A stretch of 64,000 bases of DNA from Chlorogloea purpurea SAG 13.99 (GCA_016903695.1 JADQBB010000015.1:1-64000), one strand, 5' to 3'. Counted from the first letter of the stretch, positions 30,583 to 40,071 are shown. Program-made: numbers and translations. The notes: a model not told the origin generated them from the letters alone.

Positions 30583-31797
30583 ATGATGACTGCTAAAAAC
30601 CCCATTTATAATCCTATTTCTATTCGGGAATTCACTGCCTCCAAACAAACAGGTTTTTTTGAAACTCTCAAGCAGCCCCGATTTAGCGGTCAATTGGTAC
30701 TGACTGGCCTCAGAGGAGAGAAATGGACATTTTTTCTCTATTTAGGGCGTATCATGTACGCGACAGGAGGCATACACACCGTGAGACGCTGGAAACGCTC
30801 TCTAGCTCTTTATTTTCCCCAACTAGCCGCCGAGACATCGGCAATGCAATTGGATATTGAAGGGCTGGGAATGTTTGGAAATCAGGTGTGTTGGGAGTAT
30901 CAATTGCTGTGTCTCTGGTTGGAACAGCAGAAGATAACTCGCGAACAGGCGGCGAGAATGATCCGCGGTACAATCATCGAAATTCTCTTCGATATTACCC
31001 AATCGATGGAAATTACCTGTGAACTGCGTCAAGATGACCTGTTATCTACCCGGTTGGTGTTGATCGACGCAGAACAAGTGATTGCAGAAACTCAAACCCA
31101 GTGGCAGTCCTGGCAGGGAGCGAAAATAGCCGATCGCTCTCCCAATTGGGCCCCCATCATCCGTCAGGCGGAAGAGCTACAGAAACGTACCACCCCCCAA
31201 GTTTACACGACCCTCCGTCAATTATTGGACGGGCAACAAAGTTTACGGGATCTGGCGGTACGGATGAAACGGGATGTGTTGACCGTTACCAGTTCCCTGA
31301 TTCCTTATATACAGATGGGTTTGGTAGAGTTAATTCAAATTCCCGACCTGCCCCCCCCCGTGGTCGTGCCTCCCCCGCCTGGCGAATTACCCCGCGATCG
31401 GGAAGAGTCAGTGCCGAAACCACTGATCGCCTGCGTCGATGATAGTCCTCTCATGTGCCAAACCATGGAGAGAATCCTCACAGGCGCTAATTATCAGTTT
31501 TTAGGCATCAACGATCCCCTGCGGGCGATCGCTATGCTGATGGCGCGCAAACCGGAATTAATTTTTCTCGATCTGGTCATGCCCAATGCTAACGGTTATG
31601 AAATTTGCTCCCAATTAAGAAAACTAACAATTTTCCGTAATACTCCCATAGTTATCCTCACCGGTAACGATGGCATAATCGATCGGGTGCGGGCGAAAAT
31701 GGTCGGATCTTCGGATTTCATCAGTAAACCCGTTAACGCCGATATGGTTCTTAACACCATTCGGAAACATCTCTCGCAAGAAACCGCTCTAGATTAG
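30583..31797 (+). CDS. Second PATAN-domain response regulator
   Basis: 404 aa with the same architecture as the first regulator of the cluster: an N-terminal PATAN domain (GEKWTFFLYLGRIMYATGG), a helical middle, a proline-rich linker (PPPVVVPPPPGE) and a C-terminal receiver with Asp330 (LIFLDLVMP). It begins 155 bases after the preceding CheW gene, possibly with its own promoter. With the next two genes it forms a second PATAN-CheY-CheW set with no MCP or CheA following. Confidence 0.86.
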   Translation: MMTAKNPIYNPISIREFTASKQTGFFETLKQPRFSGQLVLTGLRGEKWTFFLYLGRIMYATGGIHTVRRWKRSLALYFPQLAAETSAMQLDIEGLGMFGNQVCWEYQLLCLWLEQQKITREQAARMIRGTIIEILFDITQSMEITCELRQDDLLSTRLVLIDAEQVIAETQTQWQSWQGAKIADRSPNWAPIIRQAEELQKRTTPQVYTTLRQLLDGQQSLRDLAVRMKRDVLTVTSSLIPYIQMGLVELIQIPDLPPPVVVPPPPGELPRDREESVPKPLIACVDDSPLMCQTMERILTGANYQFLGINDPLRAIAMLMARKPELIFLDLVMPNANGYEICSQLRKLTIFRNTPIVILTGNDGIIDRVRAKMVGSSDFISKPVNADMVLNTIRKHLSQETALD

Positions 31798-31839
31798 CAT
31801 CATACTATTTAATTTTTGTCAAGATCAAGGGTGAAAAAC

Positions 31840-32205
31840 ATGGGAACCGCTTTAATCATTGAAGATTCTCTCACGGAAAGAGAAATTATCAGCCACTATT
31901 TAAAACAAGCCGGGGTATCCGTATCGATCGCCAAGAGTGGCGAAGAAGCCCTGGAACAGCTCAATAGCTCCCTACCGGATCTGATCATTCTCGACGTGGT
32001 TTTACCGGGGCGCAGTGGCTTTGAAATCTGCCGGGAACTAAAATCAGAAGAGAAAACCAGCAAGATACCCATTATCATGTGTTCCACCAAGGGCAGTGAA
32101 ATGGATAAATTCTGGGGTATGCGCCAGGGGGCCGACGCTTATATACCGAAACCGATCGATGAAGAAATATTCGTCAGAACAGTGCGACAACTAATCAAAG
32201 GATAA
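31840..32205 (+). CDS. Second CheY-like response regulator
   Basis: A 121-aa receiver with Asp52 (LIILDVVLPG), ED at 8-9 and K104 (PKP). I choose the ATG at 31840, which has AAGG upstream and gives exactly the length of the first CheY, over an upstream TTG. It lies between the second PATAN regulator and the third CheW. Confidence 0.87.
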   Translation: MGTALIIEDSLTEREIISHYLKQAGVSVSIAKSGEEALEQLNSSLPDLIILDVVLPGRSGFEICRELKSEEKTSKIPIIMCSTKGSEMDKFWGMRQGADAYIPKPIDEEIFVRTVRQLIKG

Positions 32206-32210
32206 CCCCT

Positions 32211-32741
32211 ATGACCTTTTCCCGTTCTTTATTTTCCTCTACGGGCACTTATAATCGCGGCGCTCTTGAGCAATTTCTCCGCTTCTGTCTGGTGCCGGAA
32301 ACGCTCATGATGTTGCCCGTGGCCCAGTTGACAGAAGTATTAACCATACCAAGTGGGCAAATCGTCCCCATTCCCCATATGCCACCTTGGGTGATGGGAG
32401 TTTACAACTGGCGGGGCGAAATTCTCTGGATGGTGGATCTGGGGCATCTAGTGGGCTTGACCCCCTGGCATCAACAGTCATTCAACCCCGGCAATCACCG
32501 CGCCATCGTCATTCATCCGAGCGACCAAAGCACGAAACTCAGGAATCAAATGTTAGGTTTGGTGGTGAGCAAGGTAGAAGATATGGAATGGTGTAATCCC
32601 GAAGACATTAAATCTCCCCCCGCCTCGGCGGTAACATCGGGTCTAGTGCCTTTCCTGCGGGGCTATTGGCTCAGGGAAAACGGCGATATGGTGATCACTA
32701 TCGGGGGCGACGCTATTTTCGCCGCCATGCCGAAAAGATAA
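32211..32741 (+). CDS. Third CheW-like coupling protein
   Basis: A 176-aa CheW-family protein with MLPVAQLTEVL and MPPWVMGVYNWRGEILWMVDL, much like the PixI-type protein of the first set. It starts five bases after the CheY stop. The set then ends, and an unrelated MFS gene follows. Confidence 0.87.
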   Translation: MTFSRSLFSSTGTYNRGALEQFLRFCLVPETLMMLPVAQLTEVLTIPSGQIVPIPHMPPWVMGVYNWRGEILWMVDLGHLVGLTPWHQQSFNPGNHRAIVIHPSDQSTKLRNQMLGLVVSKVEDMEWCNPEDIKSPPASAVTSGLVPFLRGYWLRENGDMVITIGGDAIFAAMPKR

Positions 32742-32800
32742 AAGCCGTTTAGGATATTGTTATGGTCTCCCCCGGAGGCTGAAAATTTTCCCATCTTGGC

Positions 32801-34042
32801 ATGAACGCTTTTAAAACTTTTCGCTCCCTCCCGCCGGAAAACCTGAAGAATCTCCTAACCCTCTTCATCACCGGATTCTTTTTCTGGGCCAGTATTACCA
32901 CTTTATTACCGACTCTGCCTACTTATATAGACGACTTGGGGGGAACGAAACGAGACGTGGGCTTGATCATGGGTTCTTTCGCCATCGGTTTGATCTGCTC
33001 TCGTACCTGGTTGGGCAATTGGGCCGATCGTAGAAGTCGTAAACTGGTGATATTAATCGGTACGGTGGTGGCAGCGTCTGCCCCTCTCGGCTATCTGTTG
33101 GTGCCACATCTGAATCTTTTACCCTTGGTGCGAGCCTATCACGGTATCGCTATCGCCGCCTTCACTACCGGTTACAGCACCTTAGTCGTGGATATATCCC
33201 CACGGGAACAAAGGGGGGAAATTATCGGTTATATGAGTTTAATCGCACCGATCGGTATGGGTATCGGCCCCGCTCTCGGTAGTTTCATTCAAGAATCATC
33301 AGGCTATGAAGTTCTCTTCATCACCTCTACCATCTTCGGTATCGTCTCTTTTTTCTTGGCTAACCTGGTGCGAGAAGCCACCGTCCAAGAGAGGCAACAA
33401 CAGCAAGAAGATTATAAGTCTTTACCCCAGCGGAGTTTTTGGGCTTTATTCATCAATCCGGCTTTTCTCTATCCCACCTTGATTTTTCTGTTGATCGGTT
33501 TATTGTTCGGTGCTTTAATTACCTTTTTACCCCTCTTCACCCGTGAGAATGGTTTGAACTTCAGCCCTGGTTTCTTTTATAGTTACGCGGCTCTATCGAG
33601 CTTTCTAGGGCGAGTTTTAGCCGGGGGGGCCAGTGATAAGTACGGGCGCGGTATCTTCATCACCGGCAGTATTTGCTTTTATGGCTTGTCGATGATGTTA
33701 TTATCTCACGCCACCTCCAGTGCCGAGCTGATCATCGCAGCTATTTTTGAAGGCACGGGCGGGGGGATTTTATTTCCCATGTTGATCGCCCTGATCAGCG
33801 ATCGATCCTATCCCAACGAAAGGGGTCGGGTTTACGCTATCTGTATCGGTGGCTTCGACCTCGGTGGTGCTATTGCCGGCCCGATTTTAGGAATAATTGA
33901 TATTAGCTATAAACAGATGTTTTTAGTCTCCGGTTATTTAGCTATAGTATCTTTAGTTCTCTTTTTCACCCTTTCTAATAAATCACCTCTTCGCTCTTTA
34001 AGATTCGCCTTCGGGCTAGAAAAGGATCATTATGCTTTATGA
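32801..34042 (+). CDS. Major facilitator superfamily transporter
   Basis: 413 aa with about twelve membrane segments. The MFS loop motif is GNWADRRSRKLV between helices 2 and 3, with a second, GGASDKYGRGIF, in the other half. The substrate is unknown; it looks like a drug or small-molecule proton antiporter. It overlaps the following HAD gene by 11 bases, so the MFS, HAD and NurA-domain genes probably form one transcript. Confidence 0.88.
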   Translation: MNAFKTFRSLPPENLKNLLTLFITGFFFWASITTLLPTLPTYIDDLGGTKRDVGLIMGSFAIGLICSRTWLGNWADRRSRKLVILIGTVVAASAPLGYLLVPHLNLLPLVRAYHGIAIAAFTTGYSTLVVDISPREQRGEIIGYMSLIAPIGMGIGPALGSFIQESSGYEVLFITSTIFGIVSFFLANLVREATVQERQQQQEDYKSLPQRSFWALFINPAFLYPTLIFLLIGLLFGALITFLPLFTRENGLNFSPGFFYSYAALSSFLGRVLAGGASDKYGRGIFITGSICFYGLSMMLLSHATSSAELIIAAIFEGTGGGILFPMLIALISDRSYPNERGRVYAICIGGFDLGGAIAGPILGIIDISYKQMFLVSGYLAIVSLVLFFTLSNKSPLRSLRFAFGLEKDHYAL

Positions 34043-34823
34043 TACACCCGCTTTGATCGCGTTGGATTTTGATGGAGTTATCTGCGACGGCATCAGGGAA
34101 TATTTCCAAGTTAGTAAACGGGTTCACGATCTGATCTGGTACTACGAGAATCCCGCCCCGGAAACTTTAGAACCCCAATTTATCAAACTCAGACCGGTCA
34201 TAGAAACGGGTTGGGAAATGCCGCTATTATTAAGGGCTATCAACCTCAAATTTTCCGATGAACACATTCTTAGTGAATGGCCTGAAATAACCCAGCATTT
34301 ATTATATGTAATGAGTTTAGATACCATACATCACCCTAATTTCCAGAAACAGGAGCTATCGAAGTTATTAGACGGTATACGAGATCGATGGATCGCCGAA
34401 GATCTTGATAGTTGGTTAAGTTTACATCAATTTTATGGAGGTATGATCGACAAACTATCTAGATTGTTGCGCTCCCCCACGCAAGTTTATATTATCAGCA
34501 CTAAAGAAGATCGCTTCATCTCTCAATTATTGGCTCTTGCCGGGATTGACTTTCCTAGTAGTAACTTATTCGGTAAAGAAGTTAAACAACCCAAGTACGA
34601 AACTCTCCGTCAAATCCTTAAAGAAACTAATATTAACCCTGAAAATACCTGGTTTATCGAGGATCGTTTAGAAGCTTTAGAGTTAGTAACCGGGCAACCC
34701 GATCTAGACCAGGTAAATTTATACCTTGCCGATTGGGGATACAATACTGCAAAAGCCAGAGATTCTCTCAAAAGTAACCCGAGAATTAAATTACTTAGTT
34801 TGGAGGAATTCACTTCATGTTAG
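34032..34823 (+). CDS. HAD-superfamily hydrolase-like protein
   Basis: 263 aa. The HAD nucleophile motif LDFDGVICDG (Asp12, Asp14) is at the N-terminus, IISTKEDRF serves as motif II/III, and WFIEDRLEALE carries the metal-binding acids. The cap region is helical. It overlaps the upstream MFS gene by 11 and the downstream NurA-domain gene by seven bases. The substrate is unknown. The pairing with a NurA-like nuclease hints at a nucleic-acid end or nucleotide phosphatase role, as an inference only. Confidence 0.78.
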   Translation: MLYDTPALIALDFDGVICDGIREYFQVSKRVHDLIWYYENPAPETLEPQFIKLRPVIETGWEMPLLLRAINLKFSDEHILSEWPEITQHLLYVMSLDTIHHPNFQKQELSKLLDGIRDRWIAEDLDSWLSLHQFYGGMIDKLSRLLRSPTQVYIISTKEDRFISQLLALAGIDFPSSNLFGKEVKQPKYETLRQILKETNINPENTWFIEDRLEALELVTGQPDLDQVNLYLADWGYNTAKARDSLKSNPRIKLLSLEEFTSC

Positions 34824-36013
34824 ATCTAGCCAAGTTAGCAGGACAAATTCCTGGTATTAGTCAACATTTCAAGCAAGAAGTCAACGCCAGTAAACAGAGA
34901 GTAGCCAAAGCTAGCTATTTATTAGACGAGATTAAAGATCGGCAAGAGCAATTAATAGAAGTCCATAAAGAATGGCACGATCGCTTTATTTTCTCCGCCG
35001 CCGTACCCCTGGAACCGATCGATACTCGTATCCCCATTTCTGCCGCTCCCTACACTCATAGCGTCTTCGCCACCGACGGATCTCAGATAGCCCCTTCCCA
35101 CCATGAAATCGCCTATTGTTATCTGATCAATGTAGGCCGGGTGATGTTACATTACGGACAAAATTTGCACCCCCTCCTCGATAGTATCCCCGCCGTTTAT
35201 TACAAAGCCGAAGACATATATGTATCGAAACAATGGGGGATCAAAGTAGAAGAATGGATGGGCTATCGCCGAACCGTATTAGAAGCCCAAATGCTCTCAG
35301 AAATGGCTTATCGTTGGGTCAAGCCGCCAGGGGCCCATCATGAACCTAATTTAGCCCTGGTAGATGGATCTTTAATATACTGGTTTATCGATTCCCTACC
35401 TGCGGAAGCTAAAGAACAGATATTACCCCCCATTCAAGCCGCCTGGGAACAGTTACGAAGGGCGAAAATACCTCTGGTGGGATACATCAGCGCCTCTCGC
35501 AGTACAGAGAGTATTAACTTTCTCCGCTTGCAGGCTTGCCCCCATCTCACCCCTAACTGCACCATCAATTGTGGTGATTCAGGCGAAGAAGCCGCCCCCT
35601 GCCGGGTGATCGATCCTCTCCGCGATGCTTCCTTATGGGGCTTCTTATTAAGTCCTGGGGAGAGAGGCCCGTTATGGCAGAGTTATTTAAGAATTTTGGA
35701 TTCCTACGAACCCCAACAGCGCATTTATTTCTGTTATCTTCATGTGGGAACAGAAATAGCGAGGATCGAGATTCCCGCCTGGGTGGCAGAGGATAAAGAA
35801 TTATTCGATCGATCTCTAGCTATTATCCTCGGTCAAGTTAGCAAAGGCTACGGCTATCCGGTATCTCTAGCAGAAGCCCACAATCAAGCGGTAATTAGAA
35901 GCGCCGACAGAACTCGTTTTTTCGCCCTCCTCGAACAACAGATGATCAAAGCCGGTATGCACAACGTGGCTACTTCCTATAAGGAGGCCCGCAAGCGGGG
36001 GAGTATCGCTTAA
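34817..36013 (+). CDS. NurA-domain protein (DNA repair nuclease family)
   Basis: 398 aa. The NurA signature FATDGSQIAPSHHE is near residue 90, and a second acidic motif LALVDGSLIYWF is near 180. NurA enzymes resect DNA ends together with the HerA helicase, but no herA is present in this window. The C-terminal part contains a cysteine-rich insertion (CPHLTPNCTINCGD). The gene is coupled to the HAD gene and is convergent with the dndE-like gene, five bases away. Confidence 0.78.
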   Translation: MLDLAKLAGQIPGISQHFKQEVNASKQRVAKASYLLDEIKDRQEQLIEVHKEWHDRFIFSAAVPLEPIDTRIPISAAPYTHSVFATDGSQIAPSHHEIAYCYLINVGRVMLHYGQNLHPLLDSIPAVYYKAEDIYVSKQWGIKVEEWMGYRRTVLEAQMLSEMAYRWVKPPGAHHEPNLALVDGSLIYWFIDSLPAEAKEQILPPIQAAWEQLRRAKIPLVGYISASRSTESINFLRLQACPHLTPNCTINCGDSGEEAAPCRVIDPLRDASLWGFLLSPGERGPLWQSYLRILDSYEPQQRIYFCYLHVGTEIARIEIPAWVAEDKELFDRSLAIILGQVSKGYGYPVSLAEAHNQAVIRSADRTRFFALLEQQMIKAGMHNVATSYKEARKRGSIA

Positions 36014-36017
36014 TAAT

Positions 36018-36413
36018 CTAAGGAATTTTATCGTTTAAAACTAAACCCACTAAACCTTCAATGTTATTAATTTTCGCCTCGTTGGCCAGATAATCAATAC
36101 CACGGTGTAAATGAAGGCGGAATTGTTGACTTAACGTTTCTTTATCCGTTCCTAAACCATCGTTATGACACCGCTGTTTGAGGGCGATTAATAATATATT
36201 TCTCATGTCACCGCCGAAAACTTTCCAAGTCATCTCCACGTTACTATCAGTCGTGATATTAATAGCGGGCGGGGGAGTCGGGCGGGACAGGGAAACACAA
36301 AACGCCCAACGACAAAGTATATTCCATTGGTCTATTTTCGTGACTCTTTTTAACCTCGTCAATTGTTCTTTAGCCTTTTCCGATAGACGAAATCGATCGA
36401 TCCCCGATTCCAT
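36018..36413 (-). CDS. DndE-like DNA phosphorothioation protein, orphan
   Basis: 131 aa, matching what I know of Dnd[42 protein letters not shown] and the hallmark FRLHLHRGIDYLA. DndE is a small DNA-binding (nick-binding) subunit of the DndBCDE complex that places sulfur in the DNA backbone. None of dndB, dndC or dndD is within 36 kb on one side or 27 kb on the other. The ATG lies 44 bases inside the end of the upstream chelatase gene. It faces the NurA-domain gene. Its function without partners is unknown. Confidence 0.75.
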   Translation of the reverse strand: MESGIDRFRLSEKAKEQLTRLKRVTKIDQWNILCRWAFCVSLSRPTPPPAINITTDSNVEMTWKVFGGDMRNILLIALKQRCHNDGLGTDKETLSQQFRLHLHRGIDYLANEAKINNIEGLVGLVLNDKIP

Positions 36414-37125
36414 ACAATTCCTCGCTGATAATCCTAGCTAATTTTACATCAGCTCCTAGAGGCTCTAATAAATTTAGTTTCAAGCCCATATATTTATCCT
36501 GTAATAACCCCACTTCCCCGGCTATAGCATCGGTTATCCCCCCTTGGAATAAAAAATAGGGGGCGATATGGATAATTTTCTCACCCCGCCTCGCTAAAGT
36601 TTCTATCCCTGTTTCCAGTCGGGGGCTAACCGCCCAATAAGCCGGGATAGCAGCACCCAAACCCCTCGCCAGCGTATTAACTTTTTCTATGCCTTCAGTC
36701 CGACGAGTGCCGTGGGAAAGTAAAATTCTCCCGCCGCCCCTCAAACCGTCGAACTTTTGGGCCATTAAAGAAATTATGCCCCCATAATCCCCCAAGTAAT
36801 CGCACAGGAATAACTCCACACCCGTGTTACCGCCTGCGAGTTTGATCTCGGCGGGAATATCTACCCGTACGTGAACTCCAGGTAAGAGGAAAAGGGGTAC
36901 TATATACAGGCGAGATGCCCCGATAATTTTGCCCCTGTGGGCGAGGCTTTTAATAACTTCGTGTAAAGGTATGGGCGTTAATTCTAGAAAAGCCTTTTCT
37001 ACGATCGCCCCTGACCCATGCCGACTCAACTCTTGACGAACGATATCGGTTAGTTTTGCCGCCGCCGATTGCGATCGTTCATCCCTACTGCCGTGAAATA
37101 CCAGGAGATAGATATTAGCAATCAT
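36370..37125 (-). CDS. CbiX/SirB-type sirohydrochlorin chelatase
   Basis: 251 aa, a tandem chelatase fold. The N-terminal half has [13 protein letters not shown] with the metal-contact His, and the second half has [12 protein letters not shown]; the [15 protein letters not shown] segment is typical of CbiX and SirB. It inserts cobalt or iron into sirohydrochlorin for cobalamin or siroheme. Its start overlaps the cofH stop by four bases (ATGA), so they are co-transcribed. Confidence 0.87.
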   Translation of the reverse strand: MIANIYLLVFHGSRDERSQSAAAKLTDIVRQELSRHGSGAIVEKAFLELTPIPLHEVIKSLAHRGKIIGASRLYIVPLFLLPGVHVRVDIPAEIKLAGGNTGVELFLCDYLGDYGGIISLMAQKFDGLRGGGRILLSHGTRRTEGIEKVNTLARGLGAAIPAYWAVSPRLETGIETLARRGEKIIHIAPYFLFQGGITDAIAGEVGLLQDKYMGLKLNLLEPLGADVKLARIISEELYGIGDRSISSIGKG

Positions 37126-38261
37126 AGAAGATTATACAGGGTATCCCGTTGACGATAGGGGCGAGCGATCGATGTAATCGCCCCCTGTAATTCCGGCACT
37201 GTCATGCAAGTCCCACCTTTCGCCCCGGCCATAGTAGTTATATGTTCTTCCATCAATGTGCCGCCAATATCATTACAACCCCAATTAAGAGCCGTCGTCG
37301 CCCCCGATAAACCCAATTTCACCCAACTCGGTTGATGATTGACTATCCAGTTGCCCAGATAGATCCTGCCCACCGCAGTTAATAGTAAATTATCTTCTAA
37401 AATCGGTTGGTCTCGCCCCACTCTATGGCGTAGAGGTTTCGGTGCTGATTCACCCACGAAAGGGAGGATGATAAACTCGGTAATTCTAGCTTCATAATTT
37501 CTCGTCACGGCAGTCTGTTGTAACGAGCGTAATTTTTCCAGATGGATGATTTGCTCTTCGGCAGTTTCGATATGACCTGACAGAATCGTGCTAGTGGTGG
37601 GCAATCCCAAACGGTGGGCCGTGCTTACTATTTCTATCCATGTGTCGGTGTTGATTTTTTCGGGACAGATTACCCGTCTCACCCTGTCGTCTAATACCTC
37701 CGCCGCCGTACCTGGCATCGACCCCACTCCGGCCTCTTGTAAAGATGAAATCACCTTTTCATAACTCATGCCATCTTCTCTGGCGATGAATTGTACTTCT
37801 TGGGGGGAGAAAGCGTGCAGATGGAGACTCGGAAATTGATTCTTTATACTCTTGATAATATTTACATAATATGCTAAAGAGCTACCAGTCTGTTTGGCCT
37901 TAAGATTCAGCCCTCCCTGCATACAGATTTCCGTAGCGTCTTGAGCCACAGCTAAAGCGCATTTTTCGAGAATTTGCGCTGTATCGAGCCAGAAGGCGGA
38001 TTCGTCTCCCTCATCGCTACGGAAAGCGCAAAAGCTACAGTGTTGTTCACAGATATTGGTGAAATTAATATTGCGATTGATCACGTAGGTGACGGTATCG
38101 CCCACCTGCTGCCGCCGGAGGGCATCGGCGTTAGAGCGAATGAGTTCTATAGTTTCAGGATGTCTTTGCCGTAGTAAATACAAGCCCTCATCAGGAGATA
38201 AATCATCTCCCCTGTGAGCCTTAGAAAGAATCGAATCGATGCGGGGTGTAGTGGTAATCAC
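37122..38261 (-). CDS. cofH: FO synthase subunit CofH (radical SAM)
   Basis: 379 aa. The radical-SAM cysteines are in CEQHCSFC near residue 70, followed by [10 protein letters not shown] and SPQEVQF. CofH condenses tyrosine with the ribityl-diaminouracil precursor. CofG then closes the ring to give FO (8-hydroxy-5-deazaflavin), used in cyanobacteria as a photolyase antenna. No cofG is seen here. It is downstream of the DUF3318 gene, with a 30-base gap, and upstream of the chelatase. Confidence 0.92.
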   Translation of the reverse strand: MITTTPRIDSILSKAHRGDDLSPDEGLYLLRQRHPETIELIRSNADALRRQQVGDTVTYVINRNINFTNICEQHCSFCAFRSDEGDESAFWLDTAQILEKCALAVAQDATEICMQGGLNLKAKQTGSSLAYYVNIIKSIKNQFPSLHLHAFSPQEVQFIAREDGMSYEKVISSLQEAGVGSMPGTAAEVLDDRVRRVICPEKINTDTWIEIVSTAHRLGLPTTSTILSGHIETAEEQIIHLEKLRSLQQTAVTRNYEARITEFIILPFVGESAPKPLRHRVGRDQPILEDNLLLTAVGRIYLGNWIVNHQPSWVKLGLSGATTALNWGCNDIGGTLMEEHITTMAGAKGGTCMTVPELQGAITSIARPYRQRDTLYNLL

Positions 38262-38291
38262 GGAGAGAAAGTAAAATCGGCGGTGTTATTA

Positions 38292-38906
38292 TTATCTCTC
38301 TTCTCTCACCCGATCGGGTACACCCACGGCCGAGAGATTGGCTAACTTTTTCAAATTCTGACAGCGTACTAATTCCGAGAAAGATAAACTTCTCCCGCCC
38401 TCTATTTCACCGCTCGTTTCGAGCGCTTTCAATAATTGCCTCGCCGCCTCCGTCTCCGAATAACCCCGTCTGCCCGCTACCTTAATCGCCACTTCATCCG
38501 CCTCTATTTCCTTCGCCAGATTATTATTATTGCGCCACACCTGCTGCCCCGCAAGTGCCGTCAGGGCAGCACTTGCGACTATGCCCACCGCGTCCCCTTG
38601 AACCACCTGTGCGGTTAAACCCAACACCCCGGCAAGGGTTACGGCTTGATATAGGCTTGGCTTGAACCATTTCACGCCCGTTAAAACGGCCACGGCCCTC
38701 AATAAAGTTAAATCTCTTTCGCCTCTAGATAATTTCCGCCACAGATCAAAATTAATGTAGATAGGTCTCGTACCGCGTTGCCAAGGCAGAGGGAATACGG
38801 TGTCGATGAGCTTGGTCTGTTGAGGTTTACTGACTATTCTCGTCAACATTCTCCCAGAGGCCGGCATCATATCCAGTAAATGACTAATTTCTGTATCTTG
38901 ATTCAT
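38292..38906 (-). CDS. DUF3318 protein
   Basis: A 204-aa conserved cyanobacterial protein. Features are WQRGTRPIYINFDLWRKLSR and a hydrophobic central part (about 85-120, probably one or two membrane segments). An EIEADEVAIKVAGRRGYSE segment recalls an M48-like peptidase helix, but no HExxH is present. Function is unknown. It lies between the 59-aa ORF and cofH, all close together. Confidence 0.75.
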   Translation of the reverse strand: MNQDTEISHLLDMMPASGRMLTRIVSKPQQTKLIDTVFPLPWQRGTRPIYINFDLWRKLSRGERDLTLLRAVAVLTGVKWFKPSLYQAVTLAGVLGLTAQVVQGDAVGIVASAALTALAGQQVWRNNNNLAKEIEADEVAIKVAGRRGYSETEAARQLLKALETSGEIEGGRSLSFSELVRCQNLKKLANLSAVGVPDRVREER

Positions 38907-38933
38907 TTCCAGGGCTACTCATTGGTGTCTTGA

Positions 38934-39113
38934 TCAATGAGTATAATGGCTTTTGGAAGCGATTTCCTTGTGTAAACAAGTTTCTAGCAGTTGAATTTTG
39001 TAGAGATACCAGAACCTATGAGGCCGCCATACCGAGGCATAATAGGGATCGAAAAGGGGTTGGTTGAGGTATTGCCAGACGGGATGACAGACTTGTTTAA
39101 CTTTCCACATCAT
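38934..39113 (-). CDS. Small 59-aa protein, unrecognised
   Basis: Read from the minus strand with ATG at 39113 and a strong AAGGAG site about eight bases upstream. The protein is rich in aromatic residues (MMWKVKQVCHPVWQYLNQP and RPHRFWYLYKIQLLE) and has no clear membrane helix. The stop is 27 bases before the DUF3318 start, so it probably heads that transcript. The ribosome-binding site, coherent amino-acid content and spacing support real coding. Confidence 0.65.
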   Translation of the reverse strand: MMWKVKQVCHPVWQYLNQPLFDPYYASVWRPHRFWYLYKIQLLETCLHKEIASKSHYTH

Positions 39114-39288
39114 GATAAAAACTCCTTCGCGTGTGAGGTAGTATGGATGAAAATATTAGACCGATAGGGATTATCTCGGTGATTAAGATCCCCACTTACT
39201 AATTTGACAGATTTTACCCATTCTATCTTTAGAGAGAACTACTGAAGATTGATGTTTACTATATCTTTATTGAGTAATTTTACTGACA

Positions 39289-40071
39289 TTATTTATGGAC
39301 GCTACCGTCGGGGAGAATCGCCCCCGTCAGTATCGCTCCCGTTAGTTTTACCATGATGCGCTTTCCATAGCCTACTTTGGCATCTCGCAAGTCCGCACCC
39401 GATAAATCCGAACCGCTTAAATCAGCGCCGATTAAGTTACATTCTCGTAAATTAGCCTCTCTTAAGTTCGCTTCTAAGAGATTGGCCCGGAAAAGATTAG
39501 CCCCTTGGAGATTAGCTTTCTCTAAATTGATTTTGTGTAAGAAACTATCGCTCAAGTCGGCTTGTCTTAAGTCCGCTTCCGAGAGATTACGAGACGATAA
39601 ATCTTTCTCTTTGAGATTAGCACCTTTGAGATCGGCTTTACTGAGATCCCGATAGTAGGGACGAGTTTGCTGGTGATGATGTTGACTCTGATGGGGTTGT
39701 TGCTGCCCGTGGTGTTGACTCTGATGGGGTTGTTGCGGCTGGTGATGTTGGGCGCGATATTGATTCTGAGGGGGCGTTTCTTGCTTTTTAGTTTTGGTCT
39801 GGGGAGAGCGGCGAGGAGGGCCGTTCGAGCTTTTATTCTGGGCTGGTTGGGCTAAATCGGGGCTATTTTGATGTATTTGCCGTAATTGTTCCCTAGCGTC
39901 GTTAATTTCCTTTAATTTCGCCGTGGCTTTTTCTAACAGTCTCTGATTATCTTTGGGAATACGATCGGGATGCCAGACGAATACCAAGTCTTTATAAGCT
40001 TGGTTGATCTCGTCCAAAGATGCCCCTGTTTCTAGCCCCAGGGCTTTATAATATCGATCGAGTTCTGTCAT
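39289..40071 (-). CDS. J-domain protein with pentapeptide repeats
   Basis: 260 aa. A type III DnaJ domain occupies residues 1-66 with HPD at 34-36. A low-complexity linker of about 75 residues, rich in Gln, His and Pro, follows with near-repeats of PHQSQHH. The C-terminus (about 145-250) is a pentapeptide-repeat helix with A(D/N)L units. The J domain should stimulate a DnaK ATPase, and the repeat helix is probably a protein-binding surface. Similar J-pentapeptide fusions occur in cyanobacteria. The partner is unknown. Confidence 0.88.
   Translation of the reverse strand: MTELDRYYKALGLETGASLDEINQAYKDLVFVWHPDRIPKDNQRLLEKATAKLKEINDAREQLRQIHQNSPDLAQPAQNKSSNGPPRRSPQTKTKKQETPPQNQYRAQHHQPQQPHQSQHHGQQQPHQSQHHHQQTRPYYRDLSKADLKGANLKEKDLSSRNLSEADLRQADLSDSFLHKINLEKANLQGANLFRANLLEANLREANLRECNLIGADLSGSDLSGADLRDAKVGYGKRIMVKLTGAILTGAILPDGSVHK

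Noticed and set aside
39377-39855. Two plus-strand frames over the J-domain/pentapeptide gene
   Set aside because: Regular repeats on the coding strand create long complementary frames (KSAPLK-type runs); no ribosome-binding site.
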